From Limosilactobacillus pontis (GTDB lineage Bacteria > Bacillota > Bacilli > Lactobacillales > Lactobacillaceae), in the NCBI RefSeq assembly GCF_002940945.1, contig NZ_PNFV01000006.1:1-64000 (forward strand): a stretch of DNA of 64,000 nucleotides. The letters are read 5' to 3'. Below the pieces are notes generated by a model. The model was not told the DNA's origin. It ran no database searches and was given only the letters and a program-made list of their open reading frames with translations. The position numbers and the translations under genes were made by a program. Below are positions 55,200-64,000 of the stretch, piece after piece. Position 1 is the first letter of the stretch, and every line of letters begins with the position of its first letter.

Positions 55200-56287
55200 T
55201 CACCCTCCTCATAACTATCCAAGCGAGCGTCGAAGTCCTCCTCACTTTCGTTGTAACGCATCACGTGAATATCTTCGGGGTCAAAGGACAGCCCGACCTG
55301 GGCCCCCACAGTAGTCTTGTGAATCGAGTTAATCTTCCATTCGTGATCCCGCTGATCATGGGCAGTAATCTGATAGTCAACACCCCGGAATAGCTGGGTA
55401 TCGACGGTAACGGTTAGTTTTCCCTGGTCGATCGTAGTGATATCCAGATCCTCGGGACGGATTACCACCTCGACCCGCTCATTAGGCCGCATCCCCGCAT
55501 CGACACACTCAAAGTCCTGACCGTCGATCGTTACCAGGTAGTCAGCCTTCATCACCCCGGGCACAATGTTGCTCTCACCGATAAAATCAGCTACAAAGTG
55601 ATTCAGCGGCTCATCGTAAATATCAACCGGGGTACCGCTCTGTTGGATCGTTCCGTCATTAATAATCATGATCTGGTCACTCATCGCCAGAGCCTCCTCC
55701 TGGTCATGGGTGACGAAGATAAAGGTAATCCCCAACTGTCGCTGGAGCTGGCGCAGTTCCGTCTGCATCTCGACTCGCAGCTTATGGTCAAGAGCAGACA
55801 GAGCCTCGTCAAGGAGCAAGAGCTTGGGACGGTTGACGATTGCACGAGCAATTGCTACCCGTTGCCGCTGTCCCCCGGACATGGCAGTGATCTCCCGCGA
55901 CCCATAACCATCCAGCTGGACCAGGTGGAGAGCTTTCTTGACCCGCTGGTCGATCTCGCGCTTCTTAACCCCCTTGATCTGCAACCCGAAGGATACGTTC
56001 TCCGCTACGTTCATGTGAGGGAAGAGTGCATAATCCTGAAAGACCGTGTTGACCTGACGACGGTTAGCCGGGACATCGTTGATCCGTTGTCCATCAAAGT
56101 AGATTTCCCCGCTGGTTGGCTGGTCGAAGCCGGCGATCAAACGGAGAATTGTGGTTTTCCCGGAGCCGGACGGGCCGAGGAGAGTGTAAAACTTGCCGGC
56201 CTCGATTTTAAAGTCAATGTCACGCAGGACTACGTTATCTCCAAACTGCTGGGAGACATGCCGGAACTCCATAATGTTATTACTCAT
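55196..56287 (-). CDS. potA: Polyamine ABC transporter ATPase PotA
   Basis: 363 residues. Walker [19 protein letters not shown]-loop [17 protein letters not shown], signature [16 protein letters not shown], Walker [12 protein letters not shown], and H-loop [11 protein letters not shown]-terminal TOBE-like part follows (~240-350). It drives PotBC. First gene of potABCD; the -10 TATAAT and a palindromic operator lie upstream. Confidence 0.95.
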   Translation of the reverse strand: MSNNIMEFRHVSQQFGDNVVLRDIDFKIEAGKFYTLLGPSGSGKTTILRLIAGFDQPTSGEIYFDGQRINDVPANRRQVNTVFQDYALFPHMNVAENVSFGLQIKGVKKREIDQRVKKALHLVQLDGYGSREITAMSGGQRQRVAIARAIVNRPKLLLLDEALSALDHKLRVEMQTELRQLQRQLGITFIFVTHDQEEALAMSDQIMIINDGTIQQSGTPVDIYDEPLNHFVADFIGESNIVPGVMKADYLVTIDGQDFECVDAGMRPNERVEVVIRPEDLDITTIDQGKLTVTVDTQLFRGVDYQITAHDQRDHEWKINSIHKTTVGAQVGLSFDPEDIHVMRYNESEEDFDARLDSYEEGE

Positions 56288-56332
56288 TGCTGCTCACCAT
56301 CTTTCCTATTCTAAAATTTTGCAAACAGGTAA

Positions 56333-56338
56333 ATTATA
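56333..56338 (-). promoter_or_regulatory. Probable -10 of potABCD
   Basis: Minus strand TATAAT, 46 bp before the potA ATG. The expected -35 position reads CGCTTT, which is weak. Confidence 0.6.
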
Positions 56339-56341
56339 CTC

Positions 56342-56356
56342 TTTCTGGTCCAGAAA
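56342..56356. promoter_or_regulatory. Palindrome in the pot promoter spacer
   Basis: TTTCTGGTCCAGAAA, a perfect 7-1-7 dyad, lies between the -10 and the -35 position. Candidate operator of an unidentified regulator. Confidence 0.55.
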
Positions 56357-56429
56357 AGCGCTTGGCCGGACTGATTAATTTCCCTATCAGTGCGATAATG
56401 AGGATAGAAAATTTTGCGAGGTGTTTATT

Positions 56430-58838
56430 ATGAAAATCAACCAATTCAGTATCACACCAACCAGCCCTGCCCAGCGACAGACTGAACTAGCCCGTATTCG
56501 CCTGCTCAGAGACGGTGAAGGCGATACAATGGATGCCAAGGGCCTGTTCGAAACCCTACTAGTCCGGACCCACCTTTCCTGCACCACACCGCTGACCGGC
56601 AAGGAGTGGCTCCACGACCTGCTAGCCACTCCTAACCTGGCAATCGACGACTGGCTCGCCAGTGATCAAGAGCTGACAAATGAAATCTTTTACCGGGTCG
56701 CCCTTCAGCTGCTAAGTTTTGAACCGGGAGTCGACTTCTCGCTGACCGCACCGTTAGCGGCCTGGCATAAACTCGGCCTGCCGCTTGAAGAGCATGACCA
56801 TTGGACCAGCAGTGACGTTATCAATGCCTATTACCTCCTCTTAAATACTAGGGGCAAAGATGGTCAGATCCTCATTGATCAGCTAACCGCAAACGGCTTT
56901 TTAACCTGGTCCTATCAACTGCCAGCGGAGCAAAAACCACTCTTCTTCAACGGCAAACCCTTAGCCAGCTTCGACCCGGCTCACTTCGTTCGCGAAGTTG
57001 TCTACATTGAAACCGACATGGACACCGACTTTGATGGTCAGGCCGACCTCGTCAAGGCAGAAATCATCCGGCCGGCAGAGTCCAGCCATGGTTTGAAAGT
57101 ACCAGCCGTCTTTACCGCTAGTCCGTACAACCAGGGAACTAACGACGAATGGGGCGAACAAGCCACTCACAAGATCGACTACCCGCTCACTCACAAGAAA
57201 GTAGGGCAGGAAGCGCCAACTGAGATGACCTTCCCAACCAATTTTAGCCATCGGACCGTGACTGGGCACGCCCAACAGGCAACTCAGCATTTCAGCGACA
57301 GCCCGGCCTACACCCTCAACAACTACCTTGCCATCCGCGGTTATGCCATCGTTTACGCTGCTGGGATCGGCACCAGGGATTCTGACGGTGTCCAGACCTG
57401 CGGATCCCCAGAGCAGACTGACTCGATGAAGGCGGTCGTCGAGTGGCTGCACGGTGATCGACGGGCTTTCACCGATCGGACCAGCGGTATCACTGTTGAT
57501 GCCGACTGGTGTAACGGTAACGTTGCCATGACTGGCCGCTCCTATCTTGGTACCCTCGCCACTGCCGTTGCCACTACTGGAGTGCCCGGTCTGAAGGCGA
57601 TCATCAGTGAAGCCGCCATCTCTAGCTGGTACGACTACTATCGGGAAGGCGGTTTGGTCCGGGCGGCCGGTGGCTTCCAGGGGGAAGACGCCGATACCCT
57701 AGCCGACGAAACCTTCAGCCGAACTAAACGCCCCGCTGACTTTGCACGTATTAAGCCGGTCTATGATAAGTATATCCACCGCCTGACCCAGGCAATGGAT
57801 CGGCAAACCGGCAATTATAACGCCTTCTGGGATCGGCGTAATTACCGTAAGGACATTCAGGGGATTAAGGCGGCTGTAATGATGGTCCACGGCCTAAACG
57901 ATACCAATGTCAAGCCAAGTAATGTTAAGGCATTGTATGATGCCCTCCAATCCTTGCCTGTTACCAGTAAGCTAATTCTCCACCAAGGTCAGCACATCTA
58001 TATCAATGCCTTCCGGTCACTAGACTTTTCCGAAATGGCAAATCTCTGGCTGGCCGATAAGCTCTGGGACGTCGATAACCAAGCCGACCGGGTGCTTCCA
58101 AAAGTTCTCGTCCAAGATAATGCCCAACCAGAGACCTGGACCGCCTACGACCACTGGACGGCCGGTGAAAAGTTGACACTCCATTTGGACGAACACAGTC
58201 TGATTGATGGCGATGTCCACATTGCCAAGGAGGTCGTCTTCAATGATCACCAAAGCGACGCCACCTACCGGGCATGGTGCAAGGATCCGACTAAGTGGCA
58301 GGCGGCCTTAATGCAGGATCCGGGCCGTTTTAGTCATCACTTCGCCAGCCAACCGGCCGACCAGGACTTCCTACTGCGGGGAACGCCGCGGGTCAGCCTT
58401 GCTGTTGCTAGTTCCAGTGATCACGGTCTACTCAGTGCGGCACTTGTCGACCTCGGTACAGACCGACGGCTAACCACGTCTCCCGTGATCATCAATCGGG
58501 GCGGCCTGCAGCTCGGCTACCACTGGGCGAATGACGACCTGCGTGAATTCCGTCTACAGAAAAAGCCAACCAGCTACCGGATTATCGCCCGCGGTCACAT
58601 TAACCTGCAAAATCGTCACGACCCAGCCACAGTTGATCCCCTAGCTCCAGATCAGCTGGTTGATGTCAGTTTCGACCTTCAACCGATCTTTCACCACCTG
58701 CGAGCTGGTCATCGTCTCGTCCTGATTATTTATGCAACAGATTATGCATTCACCCTCCGTGGTAATGAGGACATCAATTATCAGCTTAGCCTTGAAAACG
58801 CTATTTTAACGGTTCCCGGTATCAATAGCTTGAACTAG
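56430..58838 (+). CDS. pepX: Xaa-Pro dipeptidyl-peptidase
   Basis: 802 residues from ATG 56430 (GAGGTG 6 bp upstream). N-terminal helical domain KINQFSITPTSPAQRQTELARIRLL typical of lactobacillar PepX. The catalytic alpha/beta domain has GRSYLGTLATAVATTGV with the nucleophile Ser, TEAD-like AGGFQGEDAD, and GLNDTNVKPSN. A C-terminal beta-sandwich follows. It removes X-Pro dipeptides from casein-type peptides. It is next to pepI, so proline-peptide use is clustered. Confidence 0.95.
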   Translation: MKINQFSITPTSPAQRQTELARIRLLRDGEGDTMDAKGLFETLLVRTHLSCTTPLTGKEWLHDLLATPNLAIDDWLASDQELTNEIFYRVALQLLSFEPGVDFSLTAPLAAWHKLGLPLEEHDHWTSSDVINAYYLLLNTRGKDGQILIDQLTANGFLTWSYQLPAEQKPLFFNGKPLASFDPAHFVREVVYIETDMDTDFDGQADLVKAEIIRPAESSHGLKVPAVFTASPYNQGTNDEWGEQATHKIDYPLTHKKVGQEAPTEMTFPTNFSHRTVTGHAQQATQHFSDSPAYTLNNYLAIRGYAIVYAAGIGTRDSDGVQTCGSPEQTDSMKAVVEWLHGDRRAFTDRTSGITVDADWCNGNVAMTGRSYLGTLATAVATTGVPGLKAIISEAAISSWYDYYREGGLVRAAGGFQGEDADTLADETFSRTKRPADFARIKPVYDKYIHRLTQAMDRQTGNYNAFWDRRNYRKDIQGIKAAVMMVHGLNDTNVKPSNVKALYDALQSLPVTSKLILHQGQHIYINAFRSLDFSEMANLWLADKLWDVDNQADRVLPKVLVQDNAQPETWTAYDHWTAGEKLTLHLDEHSLIDGDVHIAKEVVFNDHQSDATYRAWCKDPTKWQAALMQDPGRFSHHFASQPADQDFLLRGTPRVSLAVASSSDHGLLSAALVDLGTDRRLTTSPVIINRGGLQLGYHWANDDLREFRLQKKPTSYRIIARGHINLQNRHDPATVDPLAPDQLVDVSFDLQPIFHHLRAGHRLVLIIYATDYAFTLRGNEDINYQLSLENAILTVPGINSLN

Positions 58839-58902
58839 TCCTGTTTCATGCGTTAGAATAATCTTATAATTTGATTAATAATTATTAAGGAGAGTATCAG
58901 AC

Positions 58903-59814
58903 TTGAAACAAGGAACTAAGATTATAACGTTGGATAACGGCTACCACCTCTGGACTAACACCCAAGGGGAGGGAGACATCCACCTGCTCGCCCTGCACGG
59001 TGGTCCCGGTGGCAATCACGAATATTGGGAGGATGCGGCTGAACAGCTGGCCAAGCAGGGTCTTAACGTTCAGGTCACAATGTACGATCAGCTGGGCTCC
59101 CTCTACTCTGACCAACCCGACTACTCCAACCCTGAAGTTGCCAAGAAGTACCTCACCTATGACTACTTCCTCGATGAAGTTGATGAAGTTCGGGAAAAAC
59201 TCGGTCTGGACAACTTCTACCTGATCGGTCAGAGTTGGGGTGGCCTCCTGGTCCAGGAATACGCAGTAAAGTACGGTCAACACCTCAAGGGCGCTATTAT
59301 CTCCTCGATGGTCGATGAGATCGACGACTACGTCAAGCATATCAACGCCCTGCGTGAGAAAACTCTTTCTCCAGAAGCCGTGTCCTTCATGAAGCAGTGT
59401 GAAAACAATAATGATTACAGCAACCCCAAGTACCAGGAATACGTTCAGGTGATGAACGAGAACTACATTGATCGCCGGCAACCATCCAAGCTTGAACACC
59501 TGAAGGACCTCGGTGGAAACGCGGTCTACAATGTCTTCCAGGGTGACAACGAGTTCGTTATCACTGGAAAGCTGAAAGATTGGCACTTCCGCGACCAACT
59601 CAAGAACATCAAAGTGCCAACTCTAATTACCTATGGGGACCACGAATCAATGCCAATGCCAACCGGTAAGAAGATGGCTGAGCTGATTCCAAATGCTAAG
59701 TTTGTTACCACGCCAGGTGGCGGTCACCATCACATGGTTGATAACCCCGATGTCTACTACAAGCACCTTGCCGACTTCATCCGACAGGTGGAAAACGGCA
59801 CTTTTAATAATTAA
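58903..59814 (+). CDS. pepI: Prolyl iminopeptidase (alpha/beta hydrolase)
   Basis: 303 residues. Oxyanion motif ALHGGPGGNHEYW, nucleophile elbow GQSWGGLL, an Asp in LITYGDHES and a His in PGGGHHHMVDNP: the triad of prolyl iminopeptidases. It removes N-terminal proline, complementing PepX. The start is TTG, because GGAGA lies 9 bp upstream and there is no nearby ATG. It is 64 bp after pepX. Confidence 0.93.
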   Translation: MKQGTKIITLDNGYHLWTNTQGEGDIHLLALHGGPGGNHEYWEDAAEQLAKQGLNVQVTMYDQLGSLYSDQPDYSNPEVAKKYLTYDYFLDEVDEVREKLGLDNFYLIGQSWGGLLVQEYAVKYGQHLKGAIISSMVDEIDDYVKHINALREKTLSPEAVSFMKQCENNNDYSNPKYQEYVQVMNENYIDRRQPSKLEHLKDLGGNAVYNVFQGDNEFVITGKLKDWHFRDQLKNIKVPTLITYGDHESMPMPTGKKMAELIPNAKFVTTPGGGHHHMVDNPDVYYKHLADFIRQVENGTFNN

Positions 59815-59821
59815 TATTTTG

Positions 59822-59851
59822 GCAGCTCCTTTTCATAAATAAAGGGGCTGT
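59822..59851 (+). terminator. Terminator of pepX-pepI
   Basis: Stem CAGC.CCTTT / AAAGG.GCTG, followed by TCTTTATTTA. Confidence 0.72.
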
Positions 59852-59924
59852 CTTTATTTATAGAAAGTTTGTGAATCATTTATTAAAAATCCCTTAACTT
59901 CGTATCTCAGCATGTGAAATATGG

Positions 59925-59930
59925 TATGAT
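59925..59930 (+). promoter_or_regulatory. Extended -10 of the cation ATPase gene
   Basis: TGGTATGAT gives an extended TG-n-TATGAT. The -35 is poor. A leader of ~130 nt follows. Confidence 0.5.
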
Positions 59931-59936
59931 ATTCTT

Positions 59937-60066
59937 ACGAAAAATAAGAAGGACTGATTGAAGTAAAAACAATCTGGCTTCACTGATGACGGTTCCTGAT
60001 GGGGTATAAAATTCGGGAACCAAGGCTCAATTACTACTAAGGATTTTTTTGGAAAAAGGGTGAAAA
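59937..60066 (+). other. Structured leader of the cation ATPase gene
   Basis: Contains GATTG/CAATC (~59957-59976), an overlapping TGAAG/CTTCA alternative, and GGTTCC/GGGAACC. A T7 run lies before the ribosome site. Mutually exclusive pairs suggest regulation. It does not match the yybP-ykoY or M-box consensus as I know them. Confidence 0.35.
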
Positions 60067-62736
60067 ATGAGACAAAATTACCAATTAACAAAAGATGAAC
60101 TGAAGCAGCACTATGGCCTGACAAAATTCACAGTTGGGTTGAGTGCCCAGGAAGCTCAGGACCGTCTCCATAAAAACGGTCCTAACGTCCTGGAGGTCAA
60201 ACCCACGCCGAAGTGGAAGATCTTCCTTCGTCAATTTAATAACATTGTAATTTACATTCTGCTAGTCGCCACGGTCTTAACTATCATGATCGGTCACTAT
60301 ACCGACGCGATCGTTATCGCAGCCGTGGTGATCCTGAACTCGCTGATTGGCTACTTCCAGGAAACCAGCGCCGCTAATGCCCTGGCTAAGATCAAGGAAA
60401 TGATGGCGCCGCGGGCAACGGTCTACCGTGATAACAAGCGACAAGACATTGACGCTGCTAACCTAGTGGTGGGTGACGTTGTCTTCCTGGAAGCCGGCGA
60501 TAACGTACCTGCCGACTTACGAATTGTCTCCGCGGATAACCTTCGAATTGAGGAATCTGCCCTGACTGGAGAAACTAACTCGGTCATCAAGACTGATGAA
60601 GCCCTAACTGACGACAACGTTCCACTGGCCGACCGGGTCAATATGGCCTATGCCTCCACCCAGGTTACCAGCGGAAGCGGAATTGGGGTCGTTGTTGCCA
60701 CGGCCGAGGAAACCGAAATTGGGAAGATCTCCCAAGAAGTCGCTCATATTAAGCAGAAGAAGACGCCGCTAACCCTGGAAATTGACCACGTCGGCAAGGT
60801 GGTTTCCTACATCACCATCACCGCTTCCGTGATCGTCTTCATTGTTGGCTTCTTCCTTAAGATATACTCTCTGCCAGCCCTTGCTCTGGCTGTCGTAGCC
60901 ATGCTAGTAGGCTCGATTCCAGAAGGGTTGCCTGCCACGACGTCCGTAATTCTGGCGTTCGGGGTCAGCAAAATGGCCAAAAAGTATCAGACAATTATTA
61001 AGTCAATGCCAGCCGTGGAAACGCTGGGCTCTGTTGACGTCATCGCTACCGACAAGACCGGAACGCTAACCAAGAACGAGATGACAGCAATCGAGCTCTG
61101 GGTTGGCGACCACCACTACACGGTAACCGGAACTGGATATGCACCGAACGGTCAGATCCTAAGTGACGGCCAGCCGGCTGAACTGACAGACCAGCTCAAG
61201 CTCTTCGTTGAAGCCGGCTACCAGGCGAACGACACCATACTAAGCCACGAGGATGGCAGGTGGCACATCAACGGGGAGCCAACTGATGGAGCCTTCTTAA
61301 CCCTCTATCACAAGGCCTTTGGTGCAGACTTTAAGTCCCCATATAAAGCCCTTGATCTCTTGCCGTTCGACTCGGACTACCGTTATATTGCAGAACTGAC
61401 GGCAGATCCACAGACCAACCAACAGGTGATCTTCGTTAAGGGATCACCAGACAAACTCTTTGAGATGGCTGTTAAAGAAGACCCGCATTTTGATCTTAAA
61501 AAGTGGGAACAACGGGTTGACCAATGGTCCAAGCAGGGTAAGCGGGTCATCGCTGTCGGCTACCAGCCGGTGAAGGGCGAGAACCTGATGGAGGTCGAAC
61601 ACAACCACCTCTACCAAGGAATCCACCTGCTCGGTTTGGCTGCCCTGCAGGATGCACCGCGTGAAGAAGTTATTGCGGCCCTTAAGCAGATGAACCGGGC
61701 TGGTGTCTCCGTCAAGATGATCACCGGGGATGATCCACAAACTGCCCGGGCCATTGGGAAGCAACTTGGTTTGACCGACGGACCAATTCATGCAATCACC
61801 GGGGCTGAATGGGATGCCTTAAGCGAAGACCAACGAGGCAGCGTTGCCTTAAATACTCAGGTTTTCGCTCGAACAACACCACAGAACAAACTTGAGATCA
61901 TTGAGGCCCTGCAAAACAAGCAACAGGTAACCGCAATGGTTGGAGATGGGGTTAACGATGCTCCGGCCCTCAAACGTGCTGATATTGGTGTAGCGATGGG
62001 AATCAAGGGAACCGACGTAGCTAAAGACGCTGCTGACATGATTCTCGGTGATGACAACTTTGCCACAATGTCGGCTGTCATCAAGGAAGGACGACGAATC
62101 TACGACAATATCAAAAAGAGTATTCTCTTCTTGTTACCAACCTCGTTCTCTGAAGGACTGGTGGTGGCCTTCTCCATTCTGACTGGTCAGGAGGTCCCAT
62201 TAATGCCTGCTCAGCTGTTGTGGATCAACCTGATTGCCGCCATCACGATCCAGTTTGCCTTTGTCTTTGAAAAAGCCGAAGAAGGGATTATGGACCGGGA
62301 GCCACGGCCAATTACCCAGCGGCTGATGAACCGTCACGACTTAATTCAGATGGGCTACGTCTCCGCTTTGATTGCGATCTTCTCGCTGATCGGCTACACG
62401 TGGTTTATCAACACCGGCTCCAGCGTTATCAACGCCTCAACAATGATGATCAACACGATCGTTATCAGCAAGGTCTTCTACTTCTTCAGCATCCGGACTG
62501 ACCAGTACGGGTTGGGCCAGATCAAGACGATCAGCGGCAAGGCCTGGGGAGTAATCGCCCTGCTGATTATCTTCCAGCTGATCCTGACATACGCACCGTT
62601 CATGCAAGCCGCCTTCCATGTTTCCGGCATCAGCCCACTGGAATGGCTGGCAGTGATCATCATCTCCGCTCTGATCATGCTGTGTACGGAATTCGACAAG
62701 CTGATCCGCTTCCAGCGGCAACGCACTGTTAAGTAA
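60067..62736 (+). CDS. P2-type cation-transporting ATPase (Ca2+/Mn2+-type)
   Basis: 889 residues. Ten helices; N-terminal LSAQEAQDRLHKNGPNVLE; TGE actuator motif; M4 motif GSIPEGLPA; phosphorylation site DKTGTLTKNEM; hinge GDGVNDAPALKRADIGVAMG; C-terminal four-helix domain. P2A-like ATPases of this type export Ca2+ or Mn2+, and lactococcal YoaB is a known relative. AGGGTG 4-5 bp before the ATG. A structured leader precedes it. Ion specificity is not decided by sequence alone. Confidence 0.9.
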   Translation: MRQNYQLTKDELKQHYGLTKFTVGLSAQEAQDRLHKNGPNVLEVKPTPKWKIFLRQFNNIVIYILLVATVLTIMIGHYTDAIVIAAVVILNSLIGYFQETSAANALAKIKEMMAPRATVYRDNKRQDIDAANLVVGDVVFLEAGDNVPADLRIVSADNLRIEESALTGETNSVIKTDEALTDDNVPLADRVNMAYASTQVTSGSGIGVVVATAEETEIGKISQEVAHIKQKKTPLTLEIDHVGKVVSYITITASVIVFIVGFFLKIYSLPALALAVVAMLVGSIPEGLPATTSVILAFGVSKMAKKYQTIIKSMPAVETLGSVDVIATDKTGTLTKNEMTAIELWVGDHHYTVTGTGYAPNGQILSDGQPAELTDQLKLFVEAGYQANDTILSHEDGRWHINGEPTDGAFLTLYHKAFGADFKSPYKALDLLPFDSDYRYIAELTADPQTNQQVIFVKGSPDKLFEMAVKEDPHFDLKKWEQRVDQWSKQGKRVIAVGYQPVKGENLMEVEHNHLYQGIHLLGLAALQDAPREEVIAALKQMNRAGVSVKMITGDDPQTARAIGKQLGLTDGPIHAITGAEWDALSEDQRGSVALNTQVFARTTPQNKLEIIEALQNKQQVTAMVGDGVNDAPALKRADIGVAMGIKGTDVAKDAADMILGDDNFATMSAVIKEGRRIYDNIKKSILFLLPTSFSEGLVVAFSILTGQEVPLMPAQLLWINLIAAITIQFAFVFEKAEEGIMDREPRPITQRLMNRHDLIQMGYVSALIAIFSLIGYTWFINTGSSVINASTMMINTIVISKVFYFFSIRTDQYGLGQIKTISGKAWGVIALLIIFQLILTYAPFMQAAFHVSGISPLEWLAVIIISALIMLCTEFDKLIRFQRQRTVK

Positions 62737-62740
62737 TAAA

Positions 62741-62770
62741 AAAGTGGTGGCCCAGCTGAGCCACCACTTT
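62741..62770 (+). terminator. Terminator of the cation ATPase gene
   Basis: Stem AAAGTGGTGGC / GCCACCACTTT, followed by T's. Confidence 0.88.
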
Positions 62771-62818
62771 TTTTATTAAAACCTAATCAATAATATTCAA
62801 CGAAAGGAAGTCTTCCCA

Positions 62819-63460
62819 ATGACTAAAAAAATGCAAAACTTTATTTTTGATATCGATGGTACCCTGATCGATACCCTCGATATGTACATGCCGGCAATGA
62901 TCCAGACCCTCCGCAATCACGGCTACCAGGTGGCCCCCGAGGATGAAGAGGAAACAATGCACCGTCTCTTTGGAATTACCGGGGTCGACGCCCTGCGGAT
63001 CTTCGGCGTCAAGGAAGAAGAGATCGCCCCGATGGTCAAAGAGTGGTTTGCCCTCTCCTATCAGCGCGAGGACCGGGTTAAGATCCTACCCGGTATTCCT
63101 ACAGCCCTCCAGTCCCTGGCCGATCAGGGTAAGAACCTGGCGGTAGCCACATCCAAACTCCAGTCTGAATATGATCACTTCAAGCAGCAGTTTGCCTTTG
63201 CCAAGCTCTTCAACACGGTGATCACCTCCGACGACACAAAGAAGCACAAACCAGATCCAGAGCCGATTCTGGCGGCAATTGAGAAAATGGGGGCTGACCC
63301 GGCCACGACGGTCTATATTGGTGACACTATCAACGATCTCAAGGCAGCTAAGGCGGCAGGAGTCAAGTTCGCTGGGGCTCTCTACGGCTCTGCCAATCCG
63401 GACTCCATCAAAGATGCCGACTTTCCGTTGACCACGCCAGCCGACTTGCTGAAGATTTAG
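62819..63460 (+). CDS. HAD-family phosphatase (phosphoglycolate phosphatase-like)
   Basis: 213 residues. Motif I FDIDGTLIDTLDMY, motif II VATSK, motif III Lys in KKHKPDPEPI, motif IV IGDTINDLKAAKAAG. The cap domain (17-85) is of C1 type. Substrate unknown; it is similar to PGP or beta-PGM-type HADs. AAAGGAA 9 bp before the ATG. Confidence 0.88.
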   Translation: MTKKMQNFIFDIDGTLIDTLDMYMPAMIQTLRNHGYQVAPEDEEETMHRLFGITGVDALRIFGVKEEEIAPMVKEWFALSYQREDRVKILPGIPTALQSLADQGKNLAVATSKLQSEYDHFKQQFAFAKLFNTVITSDDTKKHKPDPEPILAAIEKMGADPATTVYIGDTINDLKAAKAAGVKFAGALYGSANPDSIKDADFPLTTPADLLKI

Positions 63461-63566
63461 GGATGAGGCATACAAAACCTCTTACACTGATTTTTCTAGC
63501 TAGCCACTGAGTATCCAGGTCACTATATAGGCCTACTTAAAGCTAACTACTCCTTATCTAAATTAT

Positions 63567-63609
63567 AAATGACCCCCAGTCCGGCTTTACCAGGTACTGG
63601 AGGTCATTT
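63567..63609. terminator. Bidirectional terminator between HAD and DHH genes
   Basis: Stem AAATGACC.CCAGT / ACTGG.GGTCATTT. It lies 106 bp after the HAD stop and 60 bp after the DHH stop. Confidence 0.75.
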
Positions 63610-63669
63610 ATTTGCTGCGCTGTTCTATCTAGGCAATAACATCTGACAGAGTGTTGACTCGCTTATCCC

Positions 63670-64000
63670 CTAGTCCTTCTTTTTAAACAGGGCCGCCATT
63701 TTTGCTGCTACTGCGGGATCAAGGTTGTCGGCCAGGGTACTCTCCGTGGTCTGCTGCTCTTCCTGCTGGTTCTTGACGGTCTGGGTCAGGTCGTCGATCA
63801 CAGCCTGTTCTCCAACCTGGATCGGGTTAACCTTCAACCGTCCCCCCGCTGCGTCGGCGTGACCACCCCCGTTGAAGTACTTCTCTGCAAACTTGGCAAC
63901 ATCCAGCTTGCCATTACTGCGCAAGGAGATGCTGACCGGGCTCACCACTAAGGCAGCATCCACGTCTGGATGCTGTTCCAGAAGTTCATGGGCAATCTCA
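63670..64000 (-). CDS. DHH-family phosphoesterase, C-terminal part (cut by window edge)
   Basis: The frame is open from the right edge (EIAHELLEQHPDVDAALVVSP..) to TAG at 63670, about 110 residues. NGKLDVAKFAEKYFNGGGHADAAGG is the DHHA1 motif of NrnA/oligoribonuclease-like phosphodiesterases. The DHH catalytic domain lies outside. An acidic, Gln-rich extension follows the domain and ends AALFKKKD. An ATG-like start inside the window is not needed. Confidence 0.85.
   Translation of the reverse strand, partial: EIAHELLEQHPDVDAALVVSPVSISLRSNGKLDVAKFAEKYFNGGGHADAAGGRLKVNPIQVGEQAVIDDLTQTVKNQQEEQQTTESTLADNLDPAVAAKMAALFKKKD

Noticed and set aside
59937..60066. Canonical yybP-ykoY Mn2+ riboswitch
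   Set aside because: The GGGGAGUA core is absent. I list the leader only as a structured element.

Overview
The window looks like chromosome of a heterofermentative lactic acid bacterium, most likely a Limosilactobacillus (L. reuteri/mucosae/oris type). The clues are a giant YSIRK/LPQTG mucin-binding-type adhesin, PepX and prolyl iminopeptidase, a D-lactate dehydrogenase, a sucrose hydrolase/permease operon with CcpA (cre) sites, a CopY-type copper box, and high-identity housekeeping genes (guaA, tkt, coaA, hflX, pepX). The genus is an inference and I cannot fix the species. The first ~15 kb is AT-richer and more accessory in character; the rest is GC-richer and mostly ordinary core genome.

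Layout: 1-2.4 kb holds the tail of an IS3-type transposase and a two-gene operon of divergent Sir2 proteins, one fused to a cupin-like domain. 2.5-3.6 kb is a zinc-free quinone-type oxidoreductase. 3.9-14.5 kb is one 3545-residue repeat adhesin with about 17 MucBP-type modules. 15-19 kb is a sucrose operon (hydrolase, permease, LacI regulator) under a 38-bp palindromic operator and three cre sites. 19-24.2 kb carries guaA and a pentose-phosphate operon (FSA/transaldolase-like, a degenerate triosephosphate isomerase, transketolase, and a coupled 30-residue ORF). 24.5-26.6 kb has a DUF4143-type ATPase and coaA. 26.8-29.5 kb is a copper efflux operon with two cupredoxins. 29.6-34.3 kb has an LtaS-family enzyme, a structured intergenic element and HelD, which has a structured leader.

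34.6-38 kb holds DedA, a histidine phosphatase, HflX and a PAS protein. 38-42.6 kb has D-LDH and a TetR/YhgE pair. 42.8-46.1 kb has galM, a PspC protein and a RbsD/FucP-type sugar uptake pair. 46.2-49.1 kb is a run of small genes (unknown membrane protein, Asn-rich secreted protein, Fur-type regulator, guanylate-kinase-like protein, Nudix hydrolase). 49.2-52.4 kb has an amino acid permease and deoC-deoR. 52.5-56.3 kb is potABCD. 56.4-59.8 kb has the peptidases PepX and PepI. 60-64 kb has a P2-type cation ATPase, a HAD phosphatase and the end of a DHH phosphoesterase.

Functionally the window combines host or mucus attachment, sugar uptake under CcpA control, peptide and polyamine use, copper defence and envelope synthesis. 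The least explained items are the Sir2/Sir2-cupin pair, the inactive TIM-like protein with its coupled micro-ORF in the transketolase operon, and the RNA-like elements at 31.9 kb and 34.4 kb.
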